From: Planctomycetota bacterium | GTDB taxonomy: Bacteria; Planctomycetota; Phycisphaerae; Sedimentisphaerales; Anaerobacaceae | Direction: 5' to 3' | Length of the DNA: 9,896 nucleotides | Assembly (NCBI GenBank): GCA_003644295.1 | Contig: QNBZ01000029.1 | Coordinates: 1 to 9,896 of the forward strand | Part shown: in pieces, positions 1 to 6,474 of the stretch | Position numbering within the stretch: position 1 is the stretch's first letter | How the letters are laid out: the number at the start of each line of letters is the position of its first letter | Notes under the pieces: generated by a model | Database searches by the model: none | What the model saw: the letters and a program-made list of their open reading frames with translations, nothing else | Told to the model about the DNA's origin: nothing | Program-made: the position numbers and the translations under genes

Positions 1-606
1 AGCGACGACTTCGTAGCGGCGGCGCATGCTTTGGCCGACTACGCATTGGCGTGCCAGGCAGATAATGGAGCGGAGAATGTCCTTGAGACCACTATTGATG
101 GCAGGAAATTCGGTGATATTCTGACGGAAATGGTTAGTAAGACCGGCGAAAAAATGCAGGTGGGCAAGTTCGCGAAGTATAAGCTCGACGGCCCCGGCTT
201 TATAAGCACATACATTCACTTCAACAACAAAGTCGGAACAATGGTTCAAATTGAGACCAGCGATGAAGCGATAGCAGCCGATGATACGCTAAAACGAACT
301 GTTGCCGATATAGCGATGCACATTACCGCAACCAAGCCGATGGCGCTGGACAAAGATGGTATTGCTCCTGATATAATTGAGCGGGAAAAGGCCATTTTCG
401 CCGAGCAGGTTAAGAACAAGCCAGCGAACATCATTGACAAAATTGTTGAAGGCAAGGTGAGAAAGTTTTTTGTCGAGAACTGCCTTCTGGAGCAGCCGTT
501 TGTCAAAGACGACAGCAAAACTGTTGAGCAGGTTCTCGCTGACGCCGCCAAACAAGCCGGCGGCCAGGCAAAAATAAAAAGATTCGTCCGATTCGAAGTC
601 GGATGA
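1..606 (+). CDS. tsf: Elongation factor Ts, 3' part (5' end outside window)
   Basis: EF-Ts is the cytoplasmic guanine-nucleotide exchange factor that regenerates EF-Tu-GTP from EF-Tu-GDP. The reading frame is open from base 1, so the gene continues upstream. 201 residues remain, and by comparison with bacterial EF-Ts of about 280 residues roughly the first 80-90 are missing. The window opens inside the conserved TDFVA-type segment (DDFVAAAHALADYAL), just after the N-terminal UBA-like domain. It then shows the core hallmark MVSKTGEKMQVGKF, the MHITATKP segment with the IIEREKAIFAEQ helix, the NIIDKIVEGKVRKFF stretch and a normal C-terminus ending FEVG. All parts expected of the dimerisation/core domain are in order without interruption. 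pyrH follows after 32 bases, an arrangement commonly conserved in bacteria, often after rpsB. The family call is secure. Confidence 0.96.
   Translation, partial: SDDFVAAAHALADYALACQADNGAENVLETTIDGRKFGDILTEMVSKTGEKMQVGKFAKYKLDGPGFISTYIHFNNKVGTMVQIETSDEAIAADDTLKRTVADIAMHITATKPMALDKDGIAPDIIEREKAIFAEQVKNKPANIIDKIVEGKVRKFFVENCLLEQPFVKDDSKTVEQVLADAAKQAGGQAKIKRFVRFEVG
584..606 (+). other. Hairpin over the tsf stop codon
   Basis: Bases 584-592 can pair with 598-606 around a five-base loop (TCGAA): nine pairs including two G-U. The 3' arm contains the tsf stop TGA. No T-tract follows, so it is not a standard intrinsic terminator. It might affect 3' end processing or readthrough into pyrH, or it may be a by-product of the codons used. 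Seen by eye only; no folding energy was computed. Confidence 0.25.
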
Positions 607-612
607 CAAACA

Positions 613-637
613 CAGCGTACAGCGTTTAGCGTACAGC
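613..637 (+). repeat. Heptamer tandem repeat in the tsf-pyrH spacer
   Basis: The spacer is built from successive seven-base words CAGCGTA, CAGCGTT, TAGCGTA and a partial CAGC, running to two bases before the pyrH ATG. The array fills most of the 32-base gap and takes the place where a ribosome binding site would sit. No AGGAG-like motif is present. The origin is unknown. The style matches the iterated-word spacer between pyrH and frr. Confidence 0.7.
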
Positions 638-638
638 A

Positions 639-1367
639 ATGGCCAAGAGCAAGTACAAGCGCATACTATTGAAACTATCAGGGCAGAGCTTTTGTAAACC
701 CGGCGGATTTGGAATTGACGGCCCTGCGCTTAAATCAATCGCTGAAAAAGTATCAGAAGTTCACAACCTCGGCCCGCAAGTCGCCGTGGTGGTCGGGGCG
801 GGCAATTTCCTGCGGGGAGAAACTTTTTCGCAGGTCAGCCAAATACCCAGAAACACAGCAGATTATATGGGAATGCTGGCGACCATCATCAACGCCTGTG
901 CGCTGCAGGAGACGCTTGAAAAGCTCGGTCAGCCAACGAGAGTTCTAAGCGCAATTGACGTCCCTGCGATGTGCGAGAGGTTCATCCGCAGAAGGGCTTT
1001 TCGACACCTTGAACGCCAAAGAGTTGTGATACTGGCCGGCGGAACGGGAAATCCCTTCTTTACAACCGATACCTGTGCGGCTCTAAGGGCCTCAGAACTC
1101 GAAGCGGAACTGCTTATAAAAGCGACAAAAGTCGATGGCATTTTCAGCGATGACCCTGAAAAAAATCCAGATGCCAAACTATTTGAAAGATTGTCCTACG
1201 AGGAAGTATTAAATAAGAACCTTAGAATAATGGACCATTCAGCTATAGCGCTTTGCCGCGATAACAATATACCAATTATCGTCTTGAATATTTTCAAAGA
1301 AAGCAATATAACGAAAGCTGTTTGCGGCGAACAGGTCGGCACTAAAATTGTGATGCGTCGTTCGTGA
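639..1367 (+). CDS. pyrH: UMP kinase (uridylate kinase)
   Basis: UMP kinase phosphorylates UMP to UDP with ATP in pyrimidine nucleotide synthesis. It belongs to the bacterial amino-acid-kinase-fold family, is cytoplasmic and hexameric, and is usually regulated by GTP and UTP. The 242-residue length is normal. Visible landmarks are the N-terminal KRILLKLSG (7-15) with the phosphate-binding Lys, the glycine-rich VVGAGNFLRG (51-60), DYMGMLATIINA (75-86), RRRAFRHL (118-124 region), the signature GTGNPFFTTD (135-144), KATKVDGIFSDDP (161-173) and MDHSAIALCRDNNIPI near the C-terminus. Two positions differ from the sequence I recall as typical: LSGQS where LSGEA is common, and GAGN where GGGN is common. 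The ATG start gives the family N-terminus but has no Shine-Dalgarno, only the heptamer array. The last codons (VMRRS) and the stop lie inside the next repeat, so the tail has been shaped by it. It sits between tsf and frr as in many bacteria. Confidence 0.97.
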   Translation: MAKSKYKRILLKLSGQSFCKPGGFGIDGPALKSIAEKVSEVHNLGPQVAVVVGAGNFLRGETFSQVSQIPRNTADYMGMLATIINACALQETLEKLGQPTRVLSAIDVPAMCERFIRRRAFRHLERQRVVILAGGTGNPFFTTDTCAALRASELEAELLIKATKVDGIFSDDPEKNPDAKLFERLSYEEVLNKNLRIMDHSAIALCRDNNIPIIVLNIFKESNITKAVCGEQVGTKIVMRRS

Positions 1368-1427
1368 TGCGTGTTGCGTGAAAAGAAATATGCAGTCCGC
1401 AATACGCAATATGATATACGCAATACG
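1350..1427 (+). repeat. Iterated-word repeat with inverted arms between pyrH and frr
   Basis: GTGATGCGT occurs at 1350-1358 and again at 1364-1372, and ACGCAATACG-like words recur at 1398-1410 and 1418-1427. The 5' arm TGCGTGTTGCG (1368-1378) pairs with CGCAATACGCA (1398-1408) as an 11-bp stem with one G-U pair and a 19-base loop. The repeat begins inside the last pyrH codons, includes its stop, and runs to just before the frr ribosome binding site. No T-run follows, so it is not an ordinary terminator. It is probably an interspersed repeat family of this genome. A role in processing or mRNA stability between two highly expressed genes is conjecture. Confidence 0.7.
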
Positions 1428-1430
1428 AGA

Positions 1431-1435
1431 TGAGG
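1431..1435 (+). promoter_or_regulatory. Shine-Dalgarno that fixes the frr start
   Basis: TGAGG ends six bases before the ATG at 1442. A competing in-frame ATG at 1430 overlaps this motif and has no ribosome binding site of its own. The later ATG also gives the usual RRF N-terminus, so 1442 is preferred. Confidence 0.6.
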
Positions 1436-1441
1436 TTGAAT

Positions 1442-2002
1442 ATGCCTGCCAAAGAAATTGTTTCGGAAAGTAAATCAAAAATGAGCAAGGCGGTTGATGC
1501 GCTGCAGGACGAATTAAAAGCTGTTCGGACGGGAAGGGCTTCAACAGGGCTGGTTGAAAACATAAGAGTTGATTATTACGGCACGCCTACGCCGTTGAAA
1601 CAGATAGCGACTCTGGTAACGCCGCAGCCGGATACGATTGTGATTAAGCCGTTTGACCCGTCTTCGGCCAAAGAAATCGAAAAGGCGATAAAAAACAGTG
1701 ATTTGAGCATCGCGCCTATTATAGACGGCAAGATAATTCGACTTAACATTCCTGCTCTCAGTGGCGAAAGAAGAAAGCAGCTTGTTGCCCAGGCCAAACA
1801 TATCGGCGAGCAAACAAAAATCAATATTCGCAGCATACGAAGAGATGCGAACAAGCATCTTGAAAAGCAGCAGAAAGACAAACTTATCACCGAAGACGAG
1901 ATGGAAAAGGGCAGGAAGCAAATCGATGACATTACACGGGAATACACCAACAAAGTTGACGTCGTAGTCAAAAGCAAGTCGGACGAAATAATGCTTGAGT
2001 AA
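1442..2002 (+). CDS. frr: Ribosome recycling factor
   Basis: RRF works with EF-G to split the post-termination ribosome complex so that subunits can be reused. It is cytoplasmic and generally essential in bacteria. The 186-residue product matches the family length of about 185. Visible parts are helix 1 of domain I (to about residue 26), the conserved AVRTGRAS (27-34), the beta-rich domain II with YYGTPTPLKQIATL and TIVIKPFD (about 46-72), the KAIKNSDLSIAP hinge region, RLNIPALSGERRKQL (100-114), and the long C-terminal helices with IRSIRRDANKHL (129-140), which includes the Arg region known to contact 23S rRNA. The segment PALSGERRK differs slightly from the common P-LTEERRK but the frame is intact. 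The start at 1442 was chosen over 1430 on the strength of TGAGG at six-base spacing. It follows pyrH after the repeat spacer, and a hairpin directly follows its stop. Confidence 0.97.
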   Translation: MPAKEIVSESKSKMSKAVDALQDELKAVRTGRASTGLVENIRVDYYGTPTPLKQIATLVTPQPDTIVIKPFDPSSAKEIEKAIKNSDLSIAPIIDGKIIRLNIPALSGERRKQLVAQAKHIGEQTKINIRSIRRDANKHLEKQQKDKLITEDEMEKGRKQIDDITREYTNKVDVVVKSKSDEIMLE

Positions 2003-2020
2003 CCCACAGTAAAACTGGGG
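2003..2020 (+). terminator. Small hairpin right after the frr stop, possible transcript end
   Basis: CCC(A)CAGT pairs with ACTGGGG across an AAA loop: seven pairs with one bulged A (2006), starting at the base after the frr stop codon. The sequence after it (GCTAAATATCC) has no T-tract, so an intrinsic terminator is only a possibility. A 3' end stabilising or processing hairpin is equally likely. If it does end transcripts, the radical SAM gene downstream would be a separate unit. Confidence 0.3.
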
Positions 2021-2128
2021 GCTAAATATCCGGAATTTTAACTTTCTTTCGGGGGACAAAGTGATACATTGGAAATGAGAAAAGAAATTGTGCCTTGGTG
2101 GATAGAGGTGCAAACAAGGAAATGTAAT

Positions 2129-3643
2129 ATGAAAATACTTCTCGTTTGTCCAGAGTATCCAGATACCTTCTGGAGTTTTAAGTACGCGCTAAAATTTATC
2201 TTTAAAAAGGCGGTGAACCCACCGCTCGGGTTATTGACTGTGGCTGCAATGCTTCCCGAAGAGTGGGAGAAAAAACTGGTAGATATGAATGTAATGACCT
2301 TGAATGATAAAGACCTTAAATGGGCTGATTTTGTTTTTATCAGCGCTATCTCTATCCAGAAAGAATCTGCGCAAAAGCTCATCACCAGATGCAAAGAAGC
2401 AGGTGTTAAAATTGTGGCGGGCGGCCCCCTTTTTACAACAAAATATGAAGAGTTCGACGGTGTAACTCATTTTGTACTTAATGAAGCTGAAATCACGCTG
2501 CCGTTATTTTTGGAAGATTTGAGAAATGGGTGTGCTAAATACATTTACACATCTGACCAATGGGCGGATCTAAAAGAAACGCCCATCCCAAGCTGGGACC
2601 TTGTCAATATGAAAAAATACGCCACAATGAATATCCAGTATTCACGAGGATGCCCTTTTAATTGTGAATTCTGTGACATCACTTTACTCTATGGACGCAT
2701 ACCACGGACAAAGAGTAAAGACCAGGTAGTTGCAGAGTTAGAGAGCTTATACTTGCAAGGTTGGCGGGGTGGAGTGTTTCTTGTTGACGATAATTTTATC
2801 GGGAATAAAAGGAAGTTAAAAAAGGAAATCTTGCCTGCCATTGCTAAGTGGATGGGGTGGAGAAAATATGTTTTCTCCTTTGCTACGCAAACATCTATAG
2901 ACCTTTCTGACGATGAAGAACTTATGCAATTAATGGTTGAAGCAGGATTCGATACAGTGTTTGTTGGTATTGAGACTCCGAACGAAGAAAGCTTAGCTGA
3001 ATGTAATAAGTTTCAAAACAAGAATCGTGATTTAATCGCCTGTGTTAAGAAAATACAGAGATTTGGATTGCAGGTACAGGGAGGATTTATTGTTGGTTTT
3101 GATAATGACACACCTTCAATTTTTCAAAGACAAATCTCATTCATTCAAAAAAGTGGAATTGTTACGGCCATGGTCGGGCTGTTAAATGCTCCCGCCGGTA
3201 CACGGCTTTACCATCGTCTTAAAAAAGAGAATCGCCTGTTAAAAGCTATCTCCGGCGACAACACAGACTGCTCAATTAATTTCATTCCTAAAATGGACTA
3301 TCAAATCCTTATCGATGGCTACAAGAAGATTCTTTCTACAATTTATTCTCCACGTTGTTACTATGAACGGGTCAAAGAATTTCTAAAAGAATATAAGCCG
3401 TTACAAAAAAGGATATTTCAATTTCGTCTCAAGTATTTTGGTACACTCTTAAAATCTATCCTATTGTTAGGTATAATAGGAAAAGAGAGGTTTTATTATT
3501 GGAAACTTATTTTCTGGTCATTGTTAAGGCACCCACGACTTTTTCCATTGGCAGTAACCTTTGCCATTTACGGATTCAATTTTCGTAAGACTTTTGGAAA
3601 TTATATTGAAATACGCAGCAACAAAAAGCTTCGTTTACCGTAA
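2129..3643 (+). CDS. B12-binding-type radical SAM protein (DUF4070-like C-terminus)
   Basis: The 504-residue protein has three parts. Residues 1 to about 135 form a Rossmann-like cobalamin-binding-type domain (MKILLVCPEYP start, VAGGP at 96-100) with no DxHxxG motif, so cobalamin, if bound, is not held in the base-off His-on way. The radical SAM core runs from about 165 to 380. Its CxxxCxxC iron-sulfur motif is at C175, C179 and C182, followed by DITLLYGRIPRTK, VFLVDDNFIGN, FVGIETPNE, and a GGFIVGFD strand before a QKSGIVTAMVGLLNA segment. The C-terminal region (about 390-504) resembles DUF4070, with basic and hydrophobic helices that may sit on a membrane. Relatives include methylating and hopanoid-pathway enzymes, but many are uncharacterised, so the substrate is unknown. 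The start at 2129 follows AAGGA (2116-2120) at eight-base spacing, and an in-frame extension to 2069 looks unlike the family. The gene is AT-rich compared with its neighbours and has no obvious functional link to them. Confidence 0.9.
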   Translation: MKILLVCPEYPDTFWSFKYALKFIFKKAVNPPLGLLTVAAMLPEEWEKKLVDMNVMTLNDKDLKWADFVFISAISIQKESAQKLITRCKEAGVKIVAGGPLFTTKYEEFDGVTHFVLNEAEITLPLFLEDLRNGCAKYIYTSDQWADLKETPIPSWDLVNMKKYATMNIQYSRGCPFNCEFCDITLLYGRIPRTKSKDQVVAELESLYLQGWRGGVFLVDDNFIGNKRKLKKEILPAIAKWMGWRKYVFSFATQTSIDLSDDEELMQLMVEAGFDTVFVGIETPNEESLAECNKFQNKNRDLIACVKKIQRFGLQVQGGFIVGFDNDTPSIFQRQISFIQKSGIVTAMVGLLNAPAGTRLYHRLKKENRLLKAISGDNTDCSINFIPKMDYQILIDGYKKILSTIYSPRCYYERVKEFLKEYKPLQKRIFQFRLKYFGTLLKSILLLGIIGKERFYYWKLIFWSLLRHPRLFPLAVTFAIYGFNFRKTFGNYIEIRSNKKLRLP

Positions 3644-3776
3644 GCCCTTATACAATGGCAACTGGAAAGGTGCTTATTGCTATGGTCTTATTCCAGCATT
3701 CGTACGGGATACCGCACTTCGTTAGTTAGGGCTGTTTCGATTTAGAACTTCAACTCCTCTTTTGGGGACAAAAGCG

Positions 3777-6455
3777 ATGAAAGCAGAAAAAAACGTCGAA
3801 GCCAAACTGAAAAAAAGAACCAGAACAAGGATACTCAAGCTGGTATTGGCACTTTTAGTTATTTTGATTTTGTCGGTGGTTTTTCTTGTGCCGATGTTTG
3901 TTTCGAGCGAAAAGGGCAGGCAAATAGTATTGGCCAAAATCAACAGTTCGCTGGACGGCCAGGCAGATTTTGCCGACCTCTCAATGGGCTGGCTGAAAGG
4001 CATCAGGGTTACGGACGTCAACTTCAACAACAGCACAGGTACAACTTCAGTAAAGGTAAAGCAAATCGCCACAAAGCCACACTATGGTTCTATTTTGATG
4101 GGCAGTTTATCCTTCGGAAAAACCATAATCGATGAGCCGATAGTTCGGATAAACCTTAAATCCCGTCAGCAAAAGAAAAACCCGCCTTTGGAACTCAAAA
4201 CTCATAATTCAAAGCTCAAAACTGCTGCCGTCCTGCCTCTGAGAAGAATCGACCTTGCTGTTAACAATGGCAGTTTGAAGGTTACCGACCGGCAAAGTAA
4301 AACCGTTGAAGTAACAGCAATAAACTCCCGGCTGAACTTGCGTCCGCCGGGTCGGCAAACAAATTTCGATATAGATATGACGGTGGTCGAGGAAAATAAA
4401 CAATCGAAGATTCACGCCGACGGTCAAATCACCCCGAAGCGCCGAACCGGCTGGACTCTGAAAGAAACCAGTGGCAAGTTAACCGTCGAGGTTAATGATT
4501 TGAACATCGGGGTTTTATGCCCGCTCTTTGCATTAGCCGGCGTTGAAGCTCAGCCGAAAGGAGTTGTCTCGGCTAACATAAAAAGTGAAATCAAGAACGG
4601 GCAAATTGAAAGTCTGGACGGAATCCTAAAAGGAAAAAACCTGAATATAGCTGTCAGCCAATTAAAAGGCGACCGGTTAAAAAGCGACTATCTGGAGGCC
4701 GCCGTGGAGCTTCACCGCAAGAATGATTTGATAAGCATCGAAAAGTTGCAGGTTGACAGCGATTGGCTCAGTGCAAGGGCAAGTGGAACTGTCCCGACAA
4801 CATTCAAGTCGTTAGCACAGTTTGCAAAAGCTGATTCTAATTATAACCTAAAAGGCAGTTTCGACTGTGATTTGCCTACGGTGCTGTCGCAGATGCCGCA
4901 TGCTTTCAAGCTCAAAGAAGGCACAAAGGTAACTTCGGGTCGGCTGGGCGGTAATATCAATGCGTTCACCGAAGCCGGCCAAAGGAAAATCATTGGCCAG
5001 GCAAGCATTGTTGGATTGGCTGGGGCTGTGGCGACAAAAACAATAGCGCTTTCAGAGCCGGTGATGATTGAGACACGGATAACATCAGATAAAACCGGCG
5101 TAAATATCGACAAATTAGACCTGTCGGCTTCATTTGCCACGGTCAACTGCAGCGGCAGAGTGGAACAACTCAAATACAACGGAAAGGCCGACCTGGCAAA
5201 GCTACAGTCTGAGTTGGGCCAATTCATTGACATAGGCCAATGCAGAATAGCAGGTGAGCTTTCCAGCAAAGGCACGGTATCCGTCAAACAGGATTTGATT
5301 AACGCCGTCGGCTCAGCGCTGGCTGAAAATCTGAAGATTAGCTGCCCGGGACGGACGCCTTTTGAGCAAAACGAGGCCTCGGCTGTTTTTGACGTTGAGG
5401 TTAATCCGGCTGAGAAAACCATTGCCGTTAGAAAGCTGCAGGTTGTCAGTCCTCAAATAAAGATTAAAGGCGACTTTGAGAAAATTACCAAAGGCGGCAC
5501 GACCAGATTAAAAGGACGGGCGGACTGCGAATACGACTGGTCGGCGGTAAGCGCTGTTGCAGGGGCGTTCCTGCCGAAGGGCCTGGAATTTGCGGGCAGC
5601 AGAAAAGACCTTATCAGTTTCAGCAGCGAATATCCTGCGGGGCAGAGAGATAAACTACTGGCGAATCTCAGCACAAAGGGCAGGTTAGGTTTCGACAGTG
5701 CTAAATATTCAGGGCTGCATTTCGGCCCTGCCGAGGTGGATATCCGAGTGCAAAATGGCATCTTGAAAATTGAACCATTTTCAACAACTGTAAATAACGG
5801 CCAATTTAATTTTGCCTGCGAGGTCGATTTTAATCGAAAGCCAACGCTGTTAAAAACGCCGGGGCCTATTCAAATAGCAGAGGATATTCAGATTAACGAT
5901 GATATGTCGAGTCAGCTTCTGGCATATCTTAATCCCGTTTTTGCAAATGCTTTTAACGTCAGCGGAGTGGGAAATTTTAATTGCGAGCGTCTTGCCATAC
6001 CGCTGGCCGAAGCTGCCAAAAACGACCTCGAAGTAGTCGGCACAATTCAGCTCGACCGGCTGCATTTGCAGTCCTCGAATTTGCTTAATCAAATTCTTTC
6101 GCTAGCCGGCGCAGCCGGTATCGACCAGTATATTACTATTCACCCGACAAAGTTTGTTTTACGGAATGGTTTTCTCAGGTATGACGATATGCAGATGGAC
6201 GTCGGCAACAATCCGGTCAATTTCAGCGGCGTTATCGGGCTGGATAAAAGTTTGGATATGAAGGTGATTTTGCCTTATACTACAGCTGGCAGAACGGCAA
6301 GAATTGGTAGGGAAACTGTCGGTGAAAGGATAACGCTTCCGCTTAAAGGGACTCTCGATAAGCCGGAACTCGACATAGGAAAACTGCTTGAGGAACAATT
6401 GCAGCAACAATTAAGAGAAAAGGTATTGGAGGGTATTGAGAAGCTGCTTAAGTAG
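3777..6455 (+). CDS. AsmA/TamB-like single-anchor envelope protein
   Basis: This is a large 892-residue protein with a short basic cytoplasmic head (about 1-18, KLKKRTRTR), one hydrophobic segment (about 19-42) and a very long exported region of short alternating beta strands. Recurring pieces such as SGRLGGNINAF, SGVIGLDKSLDMKVILPY and the closing LPLKGTLDKPELDIGKLLEEQL fit AsmA-type proteins. These are bridge-like or groove-forming proteins anchored in the inner membrane, linked to lipid traffic or outer-membrane upkeep. The C-terminal 'LxLxGTLxxPxLD' phrase followed by an amphipathic helix is characteristic. Function is inferred from architecture only, since sequence conservation in this class is low; a DUF748- or DUF3971-type assignment is also possible. 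ATG 3777 is preferred, with GGGG at 3764-3767 as a poor ribosome binding site. TTG 3762 in the same frame would add five residues. Residues 140-149 come from a low-complexity DNA insert. The YihY gene follows after 19 bases, so the two are likely co-transcribed. Confidence 0.75.
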   Translation: MKAEKNVEAKLKKRTRTRILKLVLALLVILILSVVFLVPMFVSSEKGRQIVLAKINSSLDGQADFADLSMGWLKGIRVTDVNFNNSTGTTSVKVKQIATKPHYGSILMGSLSFGKTIIDEPIVRINLKSRQQKKNPPLELKTHNSKLKTAAVLPLRRIDLAVNNGSLKVTDRQSKTVEVTAINSRLNLRPPGRQTNFDIDMTVVEENKQSKIHADGQITPKRRTGWTLKETSGKLTVEVNDLNIGVLCPLFALAGVEAQPKGVVSANIKSEIKNGQIESLDGILKGKNLNIAVSQLKGDRLKSDYLEAAVELHRKNDLISIEKLQVDSDWLSARASGTVPTTFKSLAQFAKADSNYNLKGSFDCDLPTVLSQMPHAFKLKEGTKVTSGRLGGNINAFTEAGQRKIIGQASIVGLAGAVATKTIALSEPVMIETRITSDKTGVNIDKLDLSASFATVNCSGRVEQLKYNGKADLAKLQSELGQFIDIGQCRIAGELSSKGTVSVKQDLINAVGSALAENLKISCPGRTPFEQNEASAVFDVEVNPAEKTIAVRKLQVVSPQIKIKGDFEKITKGGTTRLKGRADCEYDWSAVSAVAGAFLPKGLEFAGSRKDLISFSSEYPAGQRDKLLANLSTKGRLGFDSAKYSGLHFGPAEVDIRVQNGILKIEPFSTTVNNGQFNFACEVDFNRKPTLLKTPGPIQIAEDIQINDDMSSQLLAYLNPVFANAFNVSGVGNFNCERLAIPLAEAAKNDLEVVGTIQLDRLHLQSSNLLNQILSLAGAAGIDQYITIHPTKFVLRNGFLRYDDMQMDVGNNPVNFSGVIGLDKSLDMKVILPYTTAGRTARIGRETVGERITLPLKGTLDKPELDIGKLLEEQLQQQLREKVLEGIEKLLK
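4192..4222 (+). repeat. In-frame low-complexity repeat inside the AsmA-like gene
   Basis: About 30 bases are made of near-copies of AACTCAAA / TTCAAAGC words and encode residues 140-149, LKTHNSKLKT. This peptide is a two-fold near-repeat of LKT and NSKLKT, unlike the beta-strand pattern on either side, and it follows a Pro/Lys/Gln-rich stretch (RQQKKNPP). I recall 'AACTCAAAACTC'-type words as dispersed repeats in some bacterial genomes. Here the repeat keeps the reading frame and probably forms a flexible linker in the exported part. Confidence 0.6.
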
Positions 6456-6474
6456 AACTTGAAAGGGCATTGCG

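Noticed and set aside
2030..2052. CCGGAA/TTTCGG hairpin as an intrinsic terminator
   Set aside because: Only six pairs with one G-U pair, an 11-base loop, and no T-tract after it (GGGACAAAG follows).
2069..2128. A 20-residue N-terminal extension of the radical SAM protein
   Set aside because: The MKILLVCPEYP start is typical of B12-binding domains and has AAGGA at good spacing. The extension has neither.
3655..3729. A 24-codon frame between the radical SAM and AsmA-like genes
   Set aside because: No ribosome binding site, no recognisable sequence, and too short to separate from chance.
4841..5422. A 193-codon open frame on the - strand inside the AsmA-like gene
   Set aside because: It is antisense to a continuous long CDS, with Ser/Leu-rich shadow composition and no motif.
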